Shown one piece after another: positions 30,476-39,195 of a DNA stretch of 64,000 nucleotides; positions within the stretch are counted from its first letter, which is position 1; every line of letters starts with the position of its first letter. Made by a program: the position numbers and the translations under genes. This stretch comes from Phycicoccus sp. HDW14 (GTDB lineage Bacteria; Actinomycetota; Actinomycetes; Actinomycetales; Dermatophilaceae). Under the pieces are notes generated by a model, which saw only the letters and a list, made by a program, of their open reading frames with translations, was not told where the DNA came from and searched no databases. The stretch spans positions 3,906,001-3,970,000 of the forward strand of contig NZ_CP049935.1 in assembly GCF_011383005.1 (NCBI RefSeq), given 5' to 3'.

Positions 30476-31035
30476 TCACCAGTGGTGGGCGACGTCGACG
30501 ACGAGCCGGCTCGTGTTCGTCGCGCTGTCGCGGAGGGTGAAGACCCGGAACGGCAGCCGGGCGCGCACGCCGAGCGCGAGGGTCGTGTAGCCCTCGAACG
30601 AGCCGGCCCACCTCACCTGCCGGACGGTCGGGTAGCCCGCGACCGAGGGCATCGCCGGGATGGCCGTCGCGCCCTTGTGCACGCTGACGGCGAGCCGGGC
30701 CCCGCCCGCGACGGGCACGGGCTTGCCGGAGCCCTCGGCGCGCACGGTGCCGACGTACCGCACGTCGTAGCCGGGGGCCTTGCCCGTCATGTCGAGCACG
30801 AGCCGGTCGTAGCAGGTGTGGTGGCCGGCGCGGACCCCGGCGATCCGGCCGGTGGCCATCGGGGCCGAGGTCTTGGCCAGCGACCCCCACGTGACGGCGC
30901 ACGTGGCGGCCTGCGACGCGGGGGCGGCGGCGACCGCCGGGACGGCTCCCATGAGCAGGGCCGCCGCGAGCCCCGCGACCCGGTGGCGGGAGGGACGGTG
31001 GAGGGGGAGTGGTCGGTCGGGCGGGTGCTGGTCAT
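30476..31035 (-). CDS. Secreted AMIN-like domain protein, N-terminal frameshift
   Basis: The mature region (SGKPVPVAGGARLAV, VRWAGSFEGYTTLALGVR, FTLRDSATNTSRLVVDVAHHW) fits the AMIN-like domain of secreted actinobacterial proteins. No start with a hydrophobic signal exists in the main frame, but ATG 31035 has a perfect AAGGAGG and its frame becomes continuous if one C is added near 31012-31018, giving a signal sequence with Arg-His-Arg followed by VAGLAAALLMGAVPAVAAA; total 186 aa. Two mature Cys may pair. Function unknown. Confidence 0.72.
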
Positions 31036-31106
31036 GGCGACCTCCTTCACCTCGCGGTCTACGCCGGTCGACGCCGGTGCGCCAGGGGCGGACGTCCCGG
31101 GACGCG

Positions 31107-31146
31107 CACCGGCCGCGGAGGGGTTGGTCCCGCTCCGCGGCCGGTG
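31107..31146. terminator. Terminator downstream of actP
   Basis: CACCGGCCGCGGA (31107-31119) pairs perfectly with TCCGCGGCCGGTG (31134-31146), loop 14 bases, 45 bases past the actP stop on the minus strand. Confidence 0.75.
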
Positions 31147-31190
31147 CCGTCGGGGTGCCCGGCCGGGGGAGGTCCCCGGCCGGCGCGCAC

Positions 31191-32828
31191 TCAGTGGCTG
31201 ATCGCCTCGCCGACGCCGTGCCCGGTGAGGCTGCGGACCTCCATCTCGGCGTACTTCTGGGCGTTGTGCTCCTTGCTCGTCACCGAGCCGAGCCAGCCGA
31301 GGAAGAACGCGAGCGGGATGGAGACCAGCCCGGGGTTGTCGAGCGGGAACCAGTGGAAGTCGACGTTCTGGAGCATCGACAGGCTCTTGCCCGTGGCCGC
31401 GTCGACCGGCTTGCCCGAGACGACCGGGCTGAAGACGATCAGGCCGATCGCGCTGACGAGGCCTCCGTAGATGGAGAACAGCGCGCCGCGGGTGTTGAAG
31501 CCCTTCCAGAACAGCGAGTAGAGGATCGTCGGCAGGTTCGCGCTCGCGGCGACCGCGAAGGCGAGGGCGACGAGGAACGCGATGTTCTGGTCCTTGGCGA
31601 AGATGCCGCCGACGATGGCGACGATGCCGATGACGACCGAGGCGATGCGGGCGACCCGGACCTCGGCGTCCTGGCTGCTCTGGCCCCGCTTGAAGACCTC
31701 CTTGTAGAGGTCGTGGGCGAAGGTCGCCGACGTCGTGATGGTCAGGCCGGCGACGACCGCGAGGATCGTCGCGAAGGCGATGCCCGAGATGATGCCGAGC
31801 AGCACCGACCCACCGAGCTCGTAGGCGAGCAGCGGTGCGGCCGCGTTGGCCTTGCCGGGGGCCTTGGCGATGGCACCGGGGCCGACGAGGGCGGCGGCGC
31901 CGTAGCCGACGACGAGGGTCAGCAGGTAGAAGCCGCCGATGAGCCAGATCGCCCACTCGACCGACTTGCGGGCCTGCTGGCTCGTCGGGACGGTGTAGAA
32001 GCGCTGGAGCACGTGCGGCAGGCCGGCGGTCCCGAGGACGAGGGCCATCGACAGCGAGATGAAGTCGATCTTGGTCGTCGTCGTCAGGCCGTACTTGAGG
32101 CCGGGCTCGAACAGCTTCTCGCCCGCCTTCGGCGAGTTGTCGGCCGCGGCCTGGAAGAGCGCCGAGGGGTTGAAGCCGTACTTGCCGAGGACCCAGACGG
32201 TGATGACGAAGGTGCCCGCGATGAGCAGGAGCGCCTTGATGATCTGCACCCAGGTCGTGCCCTTCATGCCACCGATGAGCACGTAGGCGATCATCACGCC
32301 GCCGACGACGGCGATGACGAGGTTCTGCGCCGTCTCGCCGGAGATGCCGAGGAGCAGGGACACGAGGCCACCGGCACCGGCCATCTGGGCGAGCAGGTAG
32401 AAGAACGACACGGCGATGACCGAGGTGGCCGTCGCGATGCGCACCGGGCGCTGCTTGAGGCGGTAGGAGAGGACGTCGGCCATCGTGAAGCGGCCGGTGT
32501 TGCGCATCAGCTCGGCGACGAGCAGGAGCGCGACCAGCCACGCGACGAGGAAGCCGATGGAGTAGAGGAAGCCGTCGTAGCCCTGGAGGGCGATGGCGCC
32601 GGCGATGCCGAGGAAGGAGGCCGCCGACAGGTAGTCGCCCGCGATGGCGATGCCGTTCTGGCGGCCGTTGAAGGCGCCGGCGGCGGTGTAGTACTGCTCG
32701 GCCGTCTTCTTGCCGGAGGCGACCCGGATGACGATGACGAGGGTGATGACGACGAACGCGGCGAAGATGCCGATGTTCAGCGCGGGGGTGCCGATGCTCG
32801 TGGCCTCGGCGGCGGGGAGGAGGGCCAT
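31191..32828 (-). CDS. actP: Cation/acetate symporter ActP (SSS family)
   Basis: 545 aa with about 13 membrane segments. Characteristic stretches: GIAIAGDYLSAASFLGIAG near 60, the AQMAGAGGLVSLLLG core, GTAGLPHVLQRFYTVP near 275, and the final GWLGSVTSKEHNAQKYAEMEVR. Imports acetate/pyruvate-type monocarboxylates with a cation, feeding Acs. It follows the DUF485 gene by two bases, the standard operon order for acetate permeases. Confidence 0.93.
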   Translation of the reverse strand: MALLPAAEATSIGTPALNIGIFAAFVVITLVIVIRVASGKKTAEQYYTAAGAFNGRQNGIAIAGDYLSAASFLGIAGAIALQGYDGFLYSIGFLVAWLVALLLVAELMRNTGRFTMADVLSYRLKQRPVRIATATSVIAVSFFYLLAQMAGAGGLVSLLLGISGETAQNLVIAVVGGVMIAYVLIGGMKGTTWVQIIKALLLIAGTFVITVWVLGKYGFNPSALFQAAADNSPKAGEKLFEPGLKYGLTTTTKIDFISLSMALVLGTAGLPHVLQRFYTVPTSQQARKSVEWAIWLIGGFYLLTLVVGYGAAALVGPGAIAKAPGKANAAAPLLAYELGGSVLLGIISGIAFATILAVVAGLTITTSATFAHDLYKEVFKRGQSSQDAEVRVARIASVVIGIVAIVGGIFAKDQNIAFLVALAFAVAASANLPTILYSLFWKGFNTRGALFSIYGGLVSAIGLIVFSPVVSGKPVDAATGKSLSMLQNVDFHWFPLDNPGLVSIPLAFFLGWLGSVTSKEHNAQKYAEMEVRSLTGHGVGEAISH

Positions 32829-32830
32829 GG

Positions 32831-33169
32831 TCAGTTCTCCTTCGCGCCGTCGAGCCGGGCGCCGAGCTGCTCGGCCATCGGGTCGAGCTCACGGTTGGCC
32901 CAGCGGGCGTAGATGATCGTGATCGCGAACGTCGTGACGAACTGGCCGAGGCCGAACAGCAGCCCGACGGTGATGGTGCCGGCGACCCGCTGGCCCATGA
33001 AGCCGGGCGCGAAGATCGACAGCAGGACGTAGAGGAAGTACCAGGCGAGGAAGAAGCCGGTCATCGGGAAGACGAACCCGCGGAACTTCTTGCGCAGCGC
33101 CTGGAACTCCTCGGTGGACTGCAGGGCGAGGTAGGCGTCCTCGTGCTGCGTGCGAGCGTCGTTGCTCAC
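32831..33169 (-). CDS. DUF485 membrane protein, partner of ActP
   Basis: 112 aa, two membrane segments (about 33-55 and 66-92), with FRGFVFPMTGFFLAWYFLYVLL and TFAITIIYARWANRELDP, both typical of DUF485 (YjcH-like). Role in acetate permease function is not settled. GTG 33169 has GGAGG six bases upstream. First gene of the actP operon and divergent from tdh. Confidence 0.92.
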   Translation of the reverse strand: MSNDARTQHEDAYLALQSTEEFQALRKKFRGFVFPMTGFFLAWYFLYVLLSIFAPGFMGQRVAGTITVGLLFGLGQFVTTFAITIIYARWANRELDPMAEQLGARLDGAKEN

Positions 33170-33379
33170 GGTCACCTCCAGGGTCGGGACCGGGCGGTGC
33201 GCCCGGGTCGGCTCAAGGGTGCTCGGCCCGCCGACCCGTGGCGAGACCCCGCGCGGGGTGCCGCGCCCGGCGGGGCTGTGCAGCGACGGGCGGGGAGACG
33301 ACCACGGTGTGCGGTGGGTCACAGAGCGCCGAACGGGGCCCGTGGTGCGCCGAACGGCAGGCCCGGCATGATGGGCGCC

Positions 33380-34420
33380 GTGCGTGCGCTGAGGAAGGTC
33401 TCCGCCGGTCCGGGTCTCTCGCTGGTCGAGGTGCCGGAGCCCGAGTGCGGCCCGAAGGACGTCAAGGTCCGGGTGCTGCGGGCGGGGCTGTGCGGCACCG
33501 ACCTGCACCTCGAGCAGTGGGACGAGTGGGCCGCCGCCACCGTGCGGGCGCCGATGACCATCGGCCACGAGTTCTTCGGCGAGGTCGTCGAGGTGGGGGT
33601 CGACGTCGACCACGTGTCGGTCGGCGACCGGGTGTCGGGGGAGGGGCACATCGTCTGCGGCACCTGCCGCAACTGCCGCGCCGGGCGGCGCCACCTGTGC
33701 ATCAACACGGTCGGCATCGGGGTCAACCGTGACGGCGCCTTCGCCGACTTCGTCGTCATCCCCGCGACCAACGCCTGGGTGCAGCCGCGCGACCTCGACC
33801 CCGAGCTCGGGGCGGTCTTCGACCCGCTCGGCAACGCGACGCACACGGCGCTGCAGTGGCCGGTCGTCGGCGAGGACGTCGCCGTCACCGGGGCCGGCCC
33901 GATCGGGGTGATGGCCACCGCCATCGTCCGGCACGCCGGCGCGCGACGCATCGCGGTCACCGACCTGTCGCCCGAGCGGCTCGCGCTGGCCCGGGCAGCC
34001 GGCGCGGACCACGTCGTCGACGTCTCGCGCGGGGAGACGCTGCGTGACGCCCAGGCCGCGCTCGGGATGGCCGAGGGCTTCGACATCGGGCTCGAGATGT
34101 CCGGGTCGCCGCTGGCCGTCGAGGAGATGCTCGCCAACATGAACCACGGCGGGCGGGTGGCGCTGCTCGGGCTGCCGAAGGACCGCTACGCCATCGACTG
34201 GGGGCGGGTCATCACGCACATGATCACGCTGCGCGGCATCTACGGCCGGGAGATGTTCGAGACCTGGTACCTCATGGGCTCGATGCTCGCGACGTCGGCC
34301 GAGCTGCGGCAGGCGGTGTCCTCGGTCATCACCGGGCGCTACCCCGCCGAGCAGTGGGAGGCCGCGTTCGCCGAGACCCGCTCGGGCCACGGCGGCAAGG
34401 TCGTCCTCGACTGGAGCTGA
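33380..34420 (+). CDS. tdh: L-threonine 3-dehydrogenase
   Basis: Oxidises threonine to 2-amino-3-ketobutyrate with NAD. 346 aa. Catalytic zinc site with Cys38 (LCGTDLH), His in GHEFFGE, structural-zinc cysteines near 93, 96, 99 and 107 (CGTCRNCRAGRRHLC), Rossmann motif GAGPIGVMA near 173, and KGIYGREMFETWY-type segment near 290. Numbering matches E. coli Tdh when GTG 33380 is used; CATGAT lies exactly seven bases before it, so a leaderless start is likely. ATG 33368 and 33371 fall inside that -10. Its product feeds Kbl, encoded 277 bases downstream. Confidence 0.94.
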   Translation: MRALRKVSAGPGLSLVEVPEPECGPKDVKVRVLRAGLCGTDLHLEQWDEWAAATVRAPMTIGHEFFGEVVEVGVDVDHVSVGDRVSGEGHIVCGTCRNCRAGRRHLCINTVGIGVNRDGAFADFVVIPATNAWVQPRDLDPELGAVFDPLGNATHTALQWPVVGEDVAVTGAGPIGVMATAIVRHAGARRIAVTDLSPERLALARAAGADHVVDVSRGETLRDAQAALGMAEGFDIGLEMSGSPLAVEEMLANMNHGGRVALLGLPKDRYAIDWGRVITHMITLRGIYGREMFETWYLMGSMLATSAELRQAVSSVITGRYPAEQWEAAFAETRSGHGGKVVLDWS

Positions 34421-34522
34421 CGCCGGGGCCCCTCCCGACCGCCGGCCTCCCGGCGAGATGCGGGGCTCCGGGCGCGACCGCACGCGGAGCCGCGCAGATC
34501 GCGCGCAGGGCAGTGGCCGACG

Positions 34523-34644
34523 CCGGCTCTGGTCGAGTTCATTGGATGGCGGCGGGAAGTCACCGCCATCCGCGAGATCGGACCAGAGCCGGGAGATCGG
34601 ACCAGAGCCGGGAGACCGGACCGGAGCCGGCGCGGGCCTAGGCT
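34523..34644 (+). repeat. Nested inverted repeat, three 19-bp tandem repeats and kbl promoter
   Basis: Three tandem copies of GAGATCGGACCAGAGCCGG occupy 34574-34592, 34593-34611 and 34612-34630, the third with two changes. CCGGCTCTGGTC at 34523-34534 is the inverted complement of their core. Between them GGATGGCGG and CCGCCATCC (34544-34571) form a 9-bp hairpin. TAGGCT at 34639-34644 then provides a -10 element for kbl. The position just upstream of the -10 suits a multi-site operator; the regulator is unknown. Confidence 0.6.
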
Positions 34645-34697
34645 GGCTCGGTCGGTGACCCCGACACCGCCCACCCGGACGACGACGAGGAGCACCC

Positions 34698-35891
34698 GTG
34701 TACGGCGCCGTGAAGGACCAGCTGCAGGCGACGCTGCAGGAGATCGAGGACGCCGGGCTCACCAAGCGCGAGCGCGAGATCACGACCCCGCAGGCGGCGC
34801 ACGTCGGCACGGCCGGCGGGGAGTCCCTGAACTTCTGCGCCAACAACTACCTCGGGCTGGCCGACCACCCCGACGTCGTCGCCGCCGCCCGGGCCGCCCT
34901 CGACACCTGGGGCTTCGGGATGGCCTCGGTGCGCTTCATCTGCGGCACCCAGACCCAGCACACCGAGCTCGAGCGACGCCTCTCGACCTTCCTCGGCAGC
35001 GAGGCGACGATCCTCTACTCCTCGTGCTTCGACGCCAACGGCGGTGTCTTCGAGGTGCTCTTCGGCGCAGAGGACGCCATCGTCTCCGACGAGCTGAACC
35101 ACGCCTCGATCATCGACGGCATCCGGCTCTCCAAGGCCGCCCGGTACCGGTACAAGAACGCCGACATGGCCGATCTCCGTGCGCAGCTCGAGGCCGCCCG
35201 CGACGCCGGCGCCCGCCGCACCTGCGTCGTCACCGACGGCGTCTTCTCGATGGACGGCTCGTACGCGCCCCTCGACGAGATCTGCGACCTGGCCGACGAG
35301 TTCGGTGCGATGGTCCTGGTCGACGACAGCCACGCCGTGGGGTTCGTCGGCGAGCACGGCGGCGGCACCCCCGAGCTGTTCGGTGTGCGCGACCGCGTCG
35401 ACATCGTCACGGGCACGCTCGGCAAGGCCCTCGGCGGCGCGTCGGGCGGGTACGTCGCGAGCCACCGCGAGGTCGTCGAGCTGCTGCGCCAGCGCTCGCG
35501 TCCGTACCTCTTCTCCAACTCCGTGGCGCCGGCCGTGGTCGCGGGCTCGCTCGCCGCCCTCGACCTCGTCGCGTCCTCCGGCGAGGGCCGGGAGACGTTG
35601 CGGCGCAATGCATCCCTCTTCCGCTCGCTGATGGAGGAGGCCGGCTTCGACCTGCTGCCCGGGTCGCACCCCATCATCCCGGTGATGTTCCCGGGGGAGG
35701 ACGGTGCGCGGCAGGCGGCGCAGATCGCCGACCACATGCTCGTCCACGGCGTCTACGTCATCGCCTTCAGCTTCCCGGTCGTGCCGCGCGGGAAGGCGCG
35801 CATCCGGGTGCAGCTCTCGGCGGCGCACAGCGAGGCGGACGTCCGCCGGTGCGTCGAGGCCTTCGTCGCCGGCCGCGACGCCGTCACCTGA
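34698..35891 (+). CDS. kbl: Glycine C-acetyltransferase (2-amino-3-ketobutyrate CoA ligase)
   Basis: PLP enzyme that splits 2-amino-3-ketobutyrate with CoA into glycine and acetyl-CoA, completing threonine degradation. 397 aa, same as E. coli Kbl. Schiff-base Lys243 in [16 protein letters not shown]-binding Asp/His in [11 protein letters not shown], and substrate loop [13 protein letters not shown] near 50. GTG 34698 has GAGGAG upstream and a 45-base leader from the TAGGCT promoter. The 3' end is followed by a large hairpin that an IS element has split. Confidence 0.95.
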   Translation: MYGAVKDQLQATLQEIEDAGLTKREREITTPQAAHVGTAGGESLNFCANNYLGLADHPDVVAAARAALDTWGFGMASVRFICGTQTQHTELERRLSTFLGSEATILYSSCFDANGGVFEVLFGAEDAIVSDELNHASIIDGIRLSKAARYRYKNADMADLRAQLEAARDAGARRTCVVTDGVFSMDGSYAPLDEICDLADEFGAMVLVDDSHAVGFVGEHGGGTPELFGVRDRVDIVTGTLGKALGGASGGYVASHREVVELLRQRSRPYLFSNSVAPAVVAGSLAALDLVASSGEGRETLRRNASLFRSLMEEAGFDLLPGSHPIIPVMFPGEDGARQAAQIADHMLVHGVYVIAFSFPVVPRGKARIRVQLSAAHSEADVRRCVEAFVAGRDAVT

Positions 35892-35898
35892 ATCTCCT

Positions 35899-35919
35899 GC
35901 GAACGTGTGTGAACACGCC
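35899..35919 (+). terminator. Left half of a 21-bp terminator stem split by the IS element
   Basis: This 21-base arm is the exact reverse complement of 37244-37264. Without the insertion the two would enclose a ten-base loop GGGAGATCAC just after the kbl stop, forming a strong bidirectional terminator between kbl and the SSS symporter gene. Confidence 0.8.
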
Positions 35920-35931
35920 GGGAGATCACGG
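35918..35931. repeat. Left 14-bp target-site duplication of the IS481 element
   Basis: CCGGGAGATCACGG occurs here and again at 37232-37245, immediately outside both IS ends. In an uninterrupted hairpin it would occur once. Confidence 0.8.
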
Positions 35932-37231
35932 TATTGAGTGACAGGACCTTTCGGACAGGTATGTGACAGGACCTTTCGGACACCGAGTTGGCCGAGCATT
36001 GCTCATGGCCGGGAAGTCGGTGGCGATGGATGCACGCTTGGCGGTGGCGTTCTTGAACGCCGTGGAGGCGGGAGGCACGGTGAGCGCGAAGTGCGCCGAG
36101 CTGGGCCTGAGCCGGGACTCGTACTACCGGTATCGGCGCCGTTTCAGGGAACGCGGCCTGGAGGGGTTGCTCGATGACTCCAGCCGGCCTCATTTCTCTC
36201 CGACAGCGACACCCCAACCGATGGTGGACCTGATCGTCGCCGAGCGTGACGCGCTCAGGAGGGCCGGCTGGGACGATGGGGCACGCAGCATCGGCTCGCG
36301 GCTCAGGCGCCGTGAGGTCCCCGCCGTCCCCGACGCTCGGACCATCCACCGGGTCCTGGTCCGCGCCGGGCTGGTCGATCCCCAACCGGCGAAGCGGCCC
36401 CGGGCGTCCTTCCGCCGCTTTGAGCATCCACGCCCGAACGCGTGCTGGCAGCTGGACGGCAAGCAGTGGCTCCTGGCCGACGGTAGGACGGTGTGCCTGC
36501 TGCGGATCATCGACGACCACTCCCGGTTCATCCTGGGCACCCGGGTCGCCAGGTCAGAGAACAGCGCCGACGCCTGGACCTTGTTCAGCAGGTGCGCCAC
36601 CCGCCACGGCCCACCGGCGATGCTGCTCACCGACAACTCGCTGGCGTTCAATGCCCGCCGGATCACCGGGGCGATGGGCACGTTCGAGGCCCAGGTCCAC
36701 GCCGTGGGCACTCACACCGTCAGCTCCACTGCGGGCCACCCGCAAACCCTGGGCAAGAAGGAACGCGACTGGCAACCACTGAGCCGGTGGCTGACCGCGC
36801 GGGACCCGGCCACCACCATCGAGGCGCTGCAACGGCTCGTCGACGCCTACGACCTGCTCTTCAACACCGACCGCCCTCACCAAGGCCTGGACCCCGACCA
36901 AACCCCCCACGAGCGGTACACCGCCAGCCCCAAGGCCACTCCCGCCCCGACCCCACTGCCCGGAAGGGCCACCGTCACCCGGCGCGTCGTGGCTGCCAAC
37001 GGGCACGTCAACCTCGGCGGCGACGCGGTCACCAGCATCGGCAGCGCCTGGGCCGCAGCCACCGTCACCATCGTCCGGGACGGCCACGACGCCGTCATCA
37101 CCCACGACACCCTCGTCATCGCGCGGATACGGATCGACCCCCGCCACCGCTACCAAAACCGCAGCACCTGGAAACCCACACTGTCCGAAAGGTCCTGACA
37201 CACCCCGTCCGAAACGTCCTGTCACATGACA
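35932..37231 (+). mobile_element. IS481-family insertion sequence, about 1.30 kb
   Basis: Ends are defined by the 14-bp duplication. Each end carries two copies of a 19-20 bp terminal motif: GTGACAGGACCTTTCGGACA at 35938-35957 and 35963-35982 on the left, and its complement-like copies at 37182-37200 and 37207-37225 on the right, so the terminal inverted repeats are doubled at about 25-base spacing. One intact DDE transposase is inside. The perfect duplication and intact gene suggest a recent insertion. Confidence 0.9.
36005..37198 (+). CDS. IS481-family transposase
   Basis: 397 aa. N-terminal helix-turn-helix (residues 8-50, VSAKCAELGLSRDSYYRYRRRF), then the rve integrase core with catalytic Asp151 (WQLDGKQW), Asp210 (LLTDNSLAF) and Glu253 (GKKERDW). 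The C-terminal 90 residues form the small beta domain common in IS481/IS3-like enzymes. ATG 36005 is the first start with homology-like sequence; GTG 35963 lies inside a terminal repeat. Contains no internal stop, so probably active. Confidence 0.93.
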   Translation: MAGKSVAMDARLAVAFLNAVEAGGTVSAKCAELGLSRDSYYRYRRRFRERGLEGLLDDSSRPHFSPTATPQPMVDLIVAERDALRRAGWDDGARSIGSRLRRREVPAVPDARTIHRVLVRAGLVDPQPAKRPRASFRRFEHPRPNACWQLDGKQWLLADGRTVCLLRIIDDHSRFILGTRVARSENSADAWTLFSRCATRHGPPAMLLTDNSLAFNARRITGAMGTFEAQVHAVGTHTVSSTAGHPQTLGKKERDWQPLSRWLTARDPATTIEALQRLVDAYDLLFNTDRPHQGLDPDQTPHERYTASPKATPAPTPLPGRATVTRRVVAANGHVNLGGDAVTSIGSAWAAATVTIVRDGHDAVITHDTLVIARIRIDPRHRYQNRSTWKPTLSERS

Positions 37232-37264
37232 CCGGGAGATCACGGCGTGTTCACACACGTTCGC
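37232..37264. repeat. Right target-site duplication and right half of the split terminator
   Basis: CCGGGAGATCACGG at 37232-37245 repeats the left duplication, and 37244-37264 completes the 21-bp stem begun at 35899-35919. Confidence 0.8.
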
Positions 37265-37287
37265 GGAGGGAGCGGGGGGGTGGGGAC

Positions 37288-38819
37288 TCAGTCGCGGATC
37301 CGGCTGCGCGCCAACGTGACCCGCTCGGGGGTGTGCAGCCGGACGAGCGTGCGCGTCGTCGACGCCGGGATGCGTCCGGGCGTCGCCAGCGACACGACGA
37401 CGGCGACGAAGAAGGCCAGCGGCACCGCCCACAGCGCCGGGTTGGCGAGCAGCGCGCCCGTCCAGCCGGTGAGGTCGCCGCGGACCGTCGTCGTGCCGAG
37501 CGCCGCCGTCGTGGTCATCCCGCCGACGAGCAGCCCGGCCATCGCGCCGGTGGTCGACAGCCGGCGCCACCACACCCCGAGGATGATGAGCGGCGCGAAC
37601 GTCGCGGCGGCCACGGCGAAGGCCAGCCCGACGGTGGTCGCGACGCCGAGCGGCTCGGTGACGCGGCTCAGCGCGTAGGGGATGACCACCGCCGCGACGG
37701 CGGCGTAGCGGAAGCCGCGCACACCCGGGGCGTCGCCGCCGGTGAAGCGCGCGAGCCGGGGCCGCAGCACCTCCTGGTCGATGACGCCGGTGACCGACAT
37801 CGCGAGGCCGGACGCGGTCGAGAGGAACGCCGCGAAGGCGCCCCCGGCGAGCATCGCCGTGAGCAGGTCGCCCCCGAGGCCGCCGACCATGTCGTCGGGC
37901 AGGCGCAGGACGACGGAGTCCGAGCGCACCCCTCGGGCAGCACCGGGAACGCGACCCGCCCGAGCACGCCGTACACCGGTGGCAGCAGGTAGAAGGTGCC
38001 CAGCAGGGCGATGACCGTGACGGTGGTGCGGCGGGCACCGATGCCGTCGGGGTTCGTGTAGTACCGGACGAGCACGTGCGGCAGCCCCATGGTCCCGAGG
38101 CAGAGGGCGAGGAGGGTCGAGGCCGTCCGGTAGACGGGGTGGTCGCCGGGGCCGGTGGGGGTGAGCGGCACGTGCCACTCCGGCGGCACGACCGGGGCCG
38201 GGTGCCCGTCGCGGAACCACAGGAGCAGGAGGACGAAGGCGGGCACGGCCAGGGCGGTGAGCTTGACCCAGTACTGCACGGCCTGGACGAAGGTGATCGA
38301 GCGCATGCCGCCCGCCCCGACCGCCGCCGCGATGACGACCATCACGACGAAGCCGCCGACCCACGACGGCGCGCCCGTGACGAGCGTCAGGGTGAGGCTC
38401 GCGCCCTGGAACTGCGGCACGAGGTAGAGCCAGCCGATGGCCACGACGAGCAGCGACGAGACGAGCCGGACGGCCCGCGAGCCGAGCCGGGCCTCGGCGA
38501 AGTCGGGCAGCGTGTACGCGCCCGAGCGGCGCATCGGGGCGGCCACCATGACGAGGAGCACGAGGTAGCCGAGGGTGTACCCCACGGGCAGCCAGAGCAT
38601 GTCGACCCCGACGCCGTACACGAGCCCCGCCACGCCGAGGAAGCTTGCGGCGGAGAGGTACTCACCGCCGATGGCCGACGCGTTGAGGCGCGGTGACACC
38701 GTGCGGCCGGCGACGTAGAAGTCGCTCGTGCGGCGCGAGAGCCGCAGCCCGAGGCCGCCGACGGCCAGGGTGGTCAGGCACACGAGCACGACCGCGACGA
38801 TGGACAGGGGATGGTTCAC
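37288..38819 (-). CDS. SSS-family sodium:solute symporter, frameshifted
   Basis: ActP/MctP-like symporter of 510 aa after correction, about 13 membrane segments. Motifs include IGGEYLSAASFLGVAGLVYG near 50, VPQFQGASLTLTL near 135 and GTMGLPHVLVRYYTNPDG near 245. One G is missing near 37932: the sequence after VLPEG continues as VRSDSVVLRLPDD in the next frame. GTG 38819 overlaps the stop of the preceding small membrane gene by four bases. Substrate unknown; the gene lies in an operon with a LytS/LytTR pair that probably senses the same solute. Confidence 0.9.
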
Positions 38820-39190
38820 GGCTCGTCCACGACCTCGGCGAAGTCGGACTCGATGCGCTCGCTCTGCCGTGCGTACCACCGGGCGAGCACCCACGCCGCC
38901 GGGTAGACCGCGACGCCGAGGACGACCCACGGGAACGGGATGCCGAACACCGTCGTCGAGCGCGTCGCGGGCACGAGGGCGAGGACGACCGGCAGGGCGG
39001 CGAGGCCGACGACCATCAGGGCGAGGATGACGAGCGAGAGCCGCAGCTGGGCGCGCATCAGGCCGTCGAGGTAGACGTCGCCGAGCTCGGTCTGCTCGTC
39101 GATGTCGCGGGCGGCCGGGCGCGAGCGGTGCGGGACCGCGCCGCGGCGCGAGCTCGTGACGCGGACGCGCTCGGGCGGCGGGGTGCTCAC
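38816..39190 (-). CDS. Small two-TM protein preceding SSS symporter
   Basis: 124 aa. An Arg-rich N-terminal 40 residues is followed by two membrane segments (about 57-80 and 88-106) and an acidic tail (ARQSERIESDFAEVVDEP). Size, topology and position match the DUF485-like partners of SSS symporters, although the sequence is diverged. GTG 39190 starts five bases after the response-regulator stop, and its own stop overlaps the symporter start. Confidence 0.8.
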   Translation of the reverse strand: MSTPPPERVRVTSSRRGAVPHRSRPAARDIDEQTELGDVYLDGLMRAQLRLSLVILALMVVGLAALPVVLALVPATRSTTVFGIPFPWVVLGVAVYPAAWVLARWYARQSERIESDFAEVVDEP

Positions 39191-39195
39191 GGACG

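Noticed and set aside
34574..34630. Short direct repeats as a possible CRISPR array
   Set aside because: The 19-bp copies are immediately adjacent with no spacers, and no cas genes are present.
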